Shown one piece after another: positions 3,641-5,290 of a stretch of DNA of 5,290 nucleotides (the stretch's first letter is position 1; every line of letters begins with the position of its first letter). The DNA is from Phycisphaerae bacterium (GTDB lineage: Bacteria; Planctomycetota; Phycisphaerae; Phycisphaerales; SM1A02). A program made the translations under genes and the position numbers. The stretch is taken from contig VGXK01000171.1 of the NCBI GenBank assembly GCA_016873355.1, forward strand, positions 1-5,290, written 5' to 3'. Under the pieces are notes generated by a model. It was not told the origin of the DNA. It saw nothing but the letters and a program-made list of their open reading frames with translations, and did no database searches.

Positions 3641-5290
3641 TGAGCGACTTCCTGACCCACGATCACGACGTGCTCGTCATCGGCGCGGGAGGCGCTGGTC
3701 TGCGCGCCGCGATCGAGGCGGCGGCCGCGGGCGTGAGCGTCGGACTCGTCTGCAAGTCGCTGCTCGGCAAGGCGCACACGGTGATGGCCGAAGGCGGCAT
3801 GGCCGCCGCGCTGGCGAACGTCGACGATCGCGACAACTGGAAGGTGCACTTCGCCGACACGATGCGCGGCGGGCAGTACCTCAACATGCCGGTGATGGCG
3901 GAGCTGCACGCGAAGGAGGCGCCCGCGCGGGTGCGCGAGCTCGAAGCGTGGGGCGCACTCTTCGATCGCACGAACGATGGGCGCATTCTCCAGCGCAACT
4001 TCGGCGGTCATCGCTATCCGCGGTTGGCGCATGTCGGCGATCGCACCGGTCTCGAGATGATCCGCACGCTCCAGGATCACGGCATCCACCAGGGCATGTC
4101 GATCTACATGGAGCACACGGTGACGGCGCTGCTCAAGGACGGGCCGCGCATCGCCGGAGCGTTCGGGTACGACCGCGAGCGCGGGCGCTTCCGCGTCTAT
4201 CGCGCCAAGGCCGTGGTGCTCGCCACCGGCGGCATCGGGCGCGCGTTCAAGATCTCGAGCAATTCGTGGGAGTACACGGGCGACGGTCACGCGCTCGCCT
4301 ACGACGCGGGCGCCGATCTCATGGACATGGAGTTCGTGCAGTTCCATCCCACCGGGATGGTGTGGCCGCCGAGCGTGCGCGGCATTCTCGTCACCGAGGG
4401 CGTGCGCGGCGAAGGCGGAAGGCTCGTCAACTCGAAGGGCGAGCGCTTCATGTTCAACGACATCCCGGAGAACTACCGCAATCAGACGGCGAAGGACGCG
4501 GAAGAGGGATGGCGCTATGTCACCGGCGACAAGAACGCGCATCGACCGCCGGAGCTGCTCACGCGCGATCATGTCGCGCGCTGCATCGTGAAGGAGATCA
4601 AGGCGGGCCGCGGTTCTCCGCACGGCGGCGTCTTCCTCGACATCGCATGGATCAAGGAGAAGCTGCCGAACTCGCAGGAGCACATCAAGAAGAAGCTGCC
4701 GAGCATGTACCACCAGTTCAAGGAACTGGCGGGCGTGGACATCACATCGGAGCCGATGGAAGTCGGCCCGACCGTGCACTATGTCATGGGCGGCGTGCGC
4801 GTGGACGGCGAGAGCCAGATGAGCACGGTGCCGGGACTCTTCGCCGCCGGCGAAGTGGCGGCGGGATTGCACGGCGCGAATCGGCTCGGCGGCAATTCGC
4901 TCTCCGATCTGCTCGTCTTCGGCAAGCGCGCGGGCGAGTTCGCCGCGAAGTACGCCAAGCAGCAGGGGGCGCCGAGGGTGGACGCGGCACAGGTGGACCG
5001 CGCCGCCAAGTCGGCGCTGTCGCCGTTCGATCGTCCCGACGGCGAAAATCCCTACGCGGTGCAGAAGTCGCTTCAGGATCTCATGCAGGACGGCGTGGGA
5101 ATCGTGCGCACCGAGAGCGAGATGAAGAAGGCGCTCGAGGGAATCGGGTTGCTCAGGGCGCGCGCGTCGAAGGCGGGAATCGAAGGCAATCGCGAATACA
5201 ACCCGGGTTGGCACACGGCGCTCGATCTGCCGAGCCTGCTGTGCGTGTCGGAAGCGCTCGCCCGCTGCGCCATTGACCGCAAGGAAAGCC
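3640..5290 (+). CDS. sdhA: Succinate dehydrogenase/fumarate reductase flavoprotein subunit, 3' end outside the window
   Basis: This subunit oxidises succinate to fumarate in the TCA cycle and passes electrons via FAD to the iron-sulfur subunit on the cytoplasmic face; it may also run in reverse. 550 codons are visible of an expected 630-650, with no stop before base 5290. Seen in order: FAD-binding VLVIGAGGAGLRAAIEA (residues 11-27); AHTVMAEGGMAAA (45-57), with H46 at the position of the histidine that binds FAD covalently; GRILQRNFGGH (114-124); VVLATGGIGRAF (192-203); QFHPTGM (234-240) with H236; VTEGVRGEGGRLVN (251-264); TRDHVARCIVKEI (308-320), with R309 the proposed proton-shuttle arginine; PTVHYVMGGV (377-386) with substrate-binding H380; GLFAAGE (399-405); HGANRLGGNSLSDLLVFG (411-428) with R415. 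All catalytic positions look intact. The ATG shares its A with the sdhC stop (TGATG) and has no clear Shine-Dalgarno, which suggests coupled translation. The sdhB gene should follow. Sequence alone does not separate dehydrogenase from fumarate reductase. Confidence 0.97.
   Translation, partial: MSDFLTHDHDVLVIGAGGAGLRAAIEAAAAGVSVGLVCKSLLGKAHTVMAEGGMAAALANVDDRDNWKVHFADTMRGGQYLNMPVMAELHAKEAPARVRELEAWGALFDRTNDGRILQRNFGGHRYPRLAHVGDRTGLEMIRTLQDHGIHQGMSIYMEHTVTALLKDGPRIAGAFGYDRERGRFRVYRAKAVVLATGGIGRAFKISSNSWEYTGDGHALAYDAGADLMDMEFVQFHPTGMVWPPSVRGILVTEGVRGEGGRLVNSKGERFMFNDIPENYRNQTAKDAEEGWRYVTGDKNAHRPPELLTRDHVARCIVKEIKAGRGSPHGGVFLDIAWIKEKLPNSQEHIKKKLPSMYHQFKELAGVDITSEPMEVGPTVHYVMGGVRVDGESQMSTVPGLFAAGEVAAGLHGANRLGGNSLSDLLVFGKRAGEFAAKYAKQQGAPRVDAAQVDRAAKSALSPFDRPDGENPYAVQKSLQDLMQDGVGIVRTESEMKKALEGIGLLRARASKAGIEGNREYNPGWHTALDLPSLLCVSEALARCAIDRKES

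Noticed and set aside
3586..5214. A 542-residue open frame on the minus strand opposite sdhA
   Set aside because: No recognisable motif, composition rich in Arg, Ala and His, and complete overlap with the strongly supported sdhA. It is a shadow frame.
3582..5276. A 564-residue plus-strand open frame overlapping sdhA
   Set aside because: It is Arg/Gly-rich out-of-frame translation of sdhA. The true frame begins at 3640 and carries all catalytic motifs.

Overview
The window is GC-rich bacterial chromosome with a compact housekeeping layout. It holds five protein genes (two cut by the window edges) and one tRNA. No phage, insertion sequence, CRISPR array or resistance cargo is visible. The order tRNA-Gln, GlmU-type nucleotidyltransferase, prs, together with an actinobacterial-type succinate dehydrogenase and a class III-like PPK2, fits a high-GC environmental bacterium. 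My tentative guess is Planctomycetota (Phycisphaerae-like), but this rests on memory of gene order and protein style. Another high-GC phylum is possible.

Left block, minus strand, read right to left. A tRNA-Gln(UUG) at 1112-1182 comes first. A stand-alone GlmU-like pyrophosphorylase follows at 118-1047; it has no acetyltransferase domain. It runs by a 4-base ATGA overlap into the first 40 codons of prs (PRPP synthetase), which leaves the window at base 1. This looks like one operon supplying activated sugar and PRPP precursors.

Middle. Bases 1183-1633 hold no convincing gene but contain several short perfect or near-perfect hairpins, including a three-armed inverted repeat at 1306-1337. Then comes ppk2 (1634-2587, minus), a polyphosphate:nucleotide phosphotransferase. 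A 207-bp divergent intergenic region (2588-2794) separates ppk2 from the plus-strand sdh operon. It contains two copies of a 32-bp sequence at a 36-bp period.

Right block, plus strand. A five-helix succinate dehydrogenase membrane anchor rich in Cys and His (2795-3640) is translationally coupled (TGATG) to the flavoprotein subunit sdhA, which starts at 3640 and is cut by the right edge after 550 codons. The iron-sulfur subunit sdhB would be expected just outside. The anchor resembles mycobacterial Sdh1 rather than the heme-b SdhC/SdhD pair. Its Cys/His cluster is the most interesting biochemical feature here.

I see no clear evidence for a wholly new biological system. The best second-look items are the Cys/His cluster of the anchor, the repeat between ppk2 and sdh, the hairpin-dense gap, and the truncated GlmU architecture.
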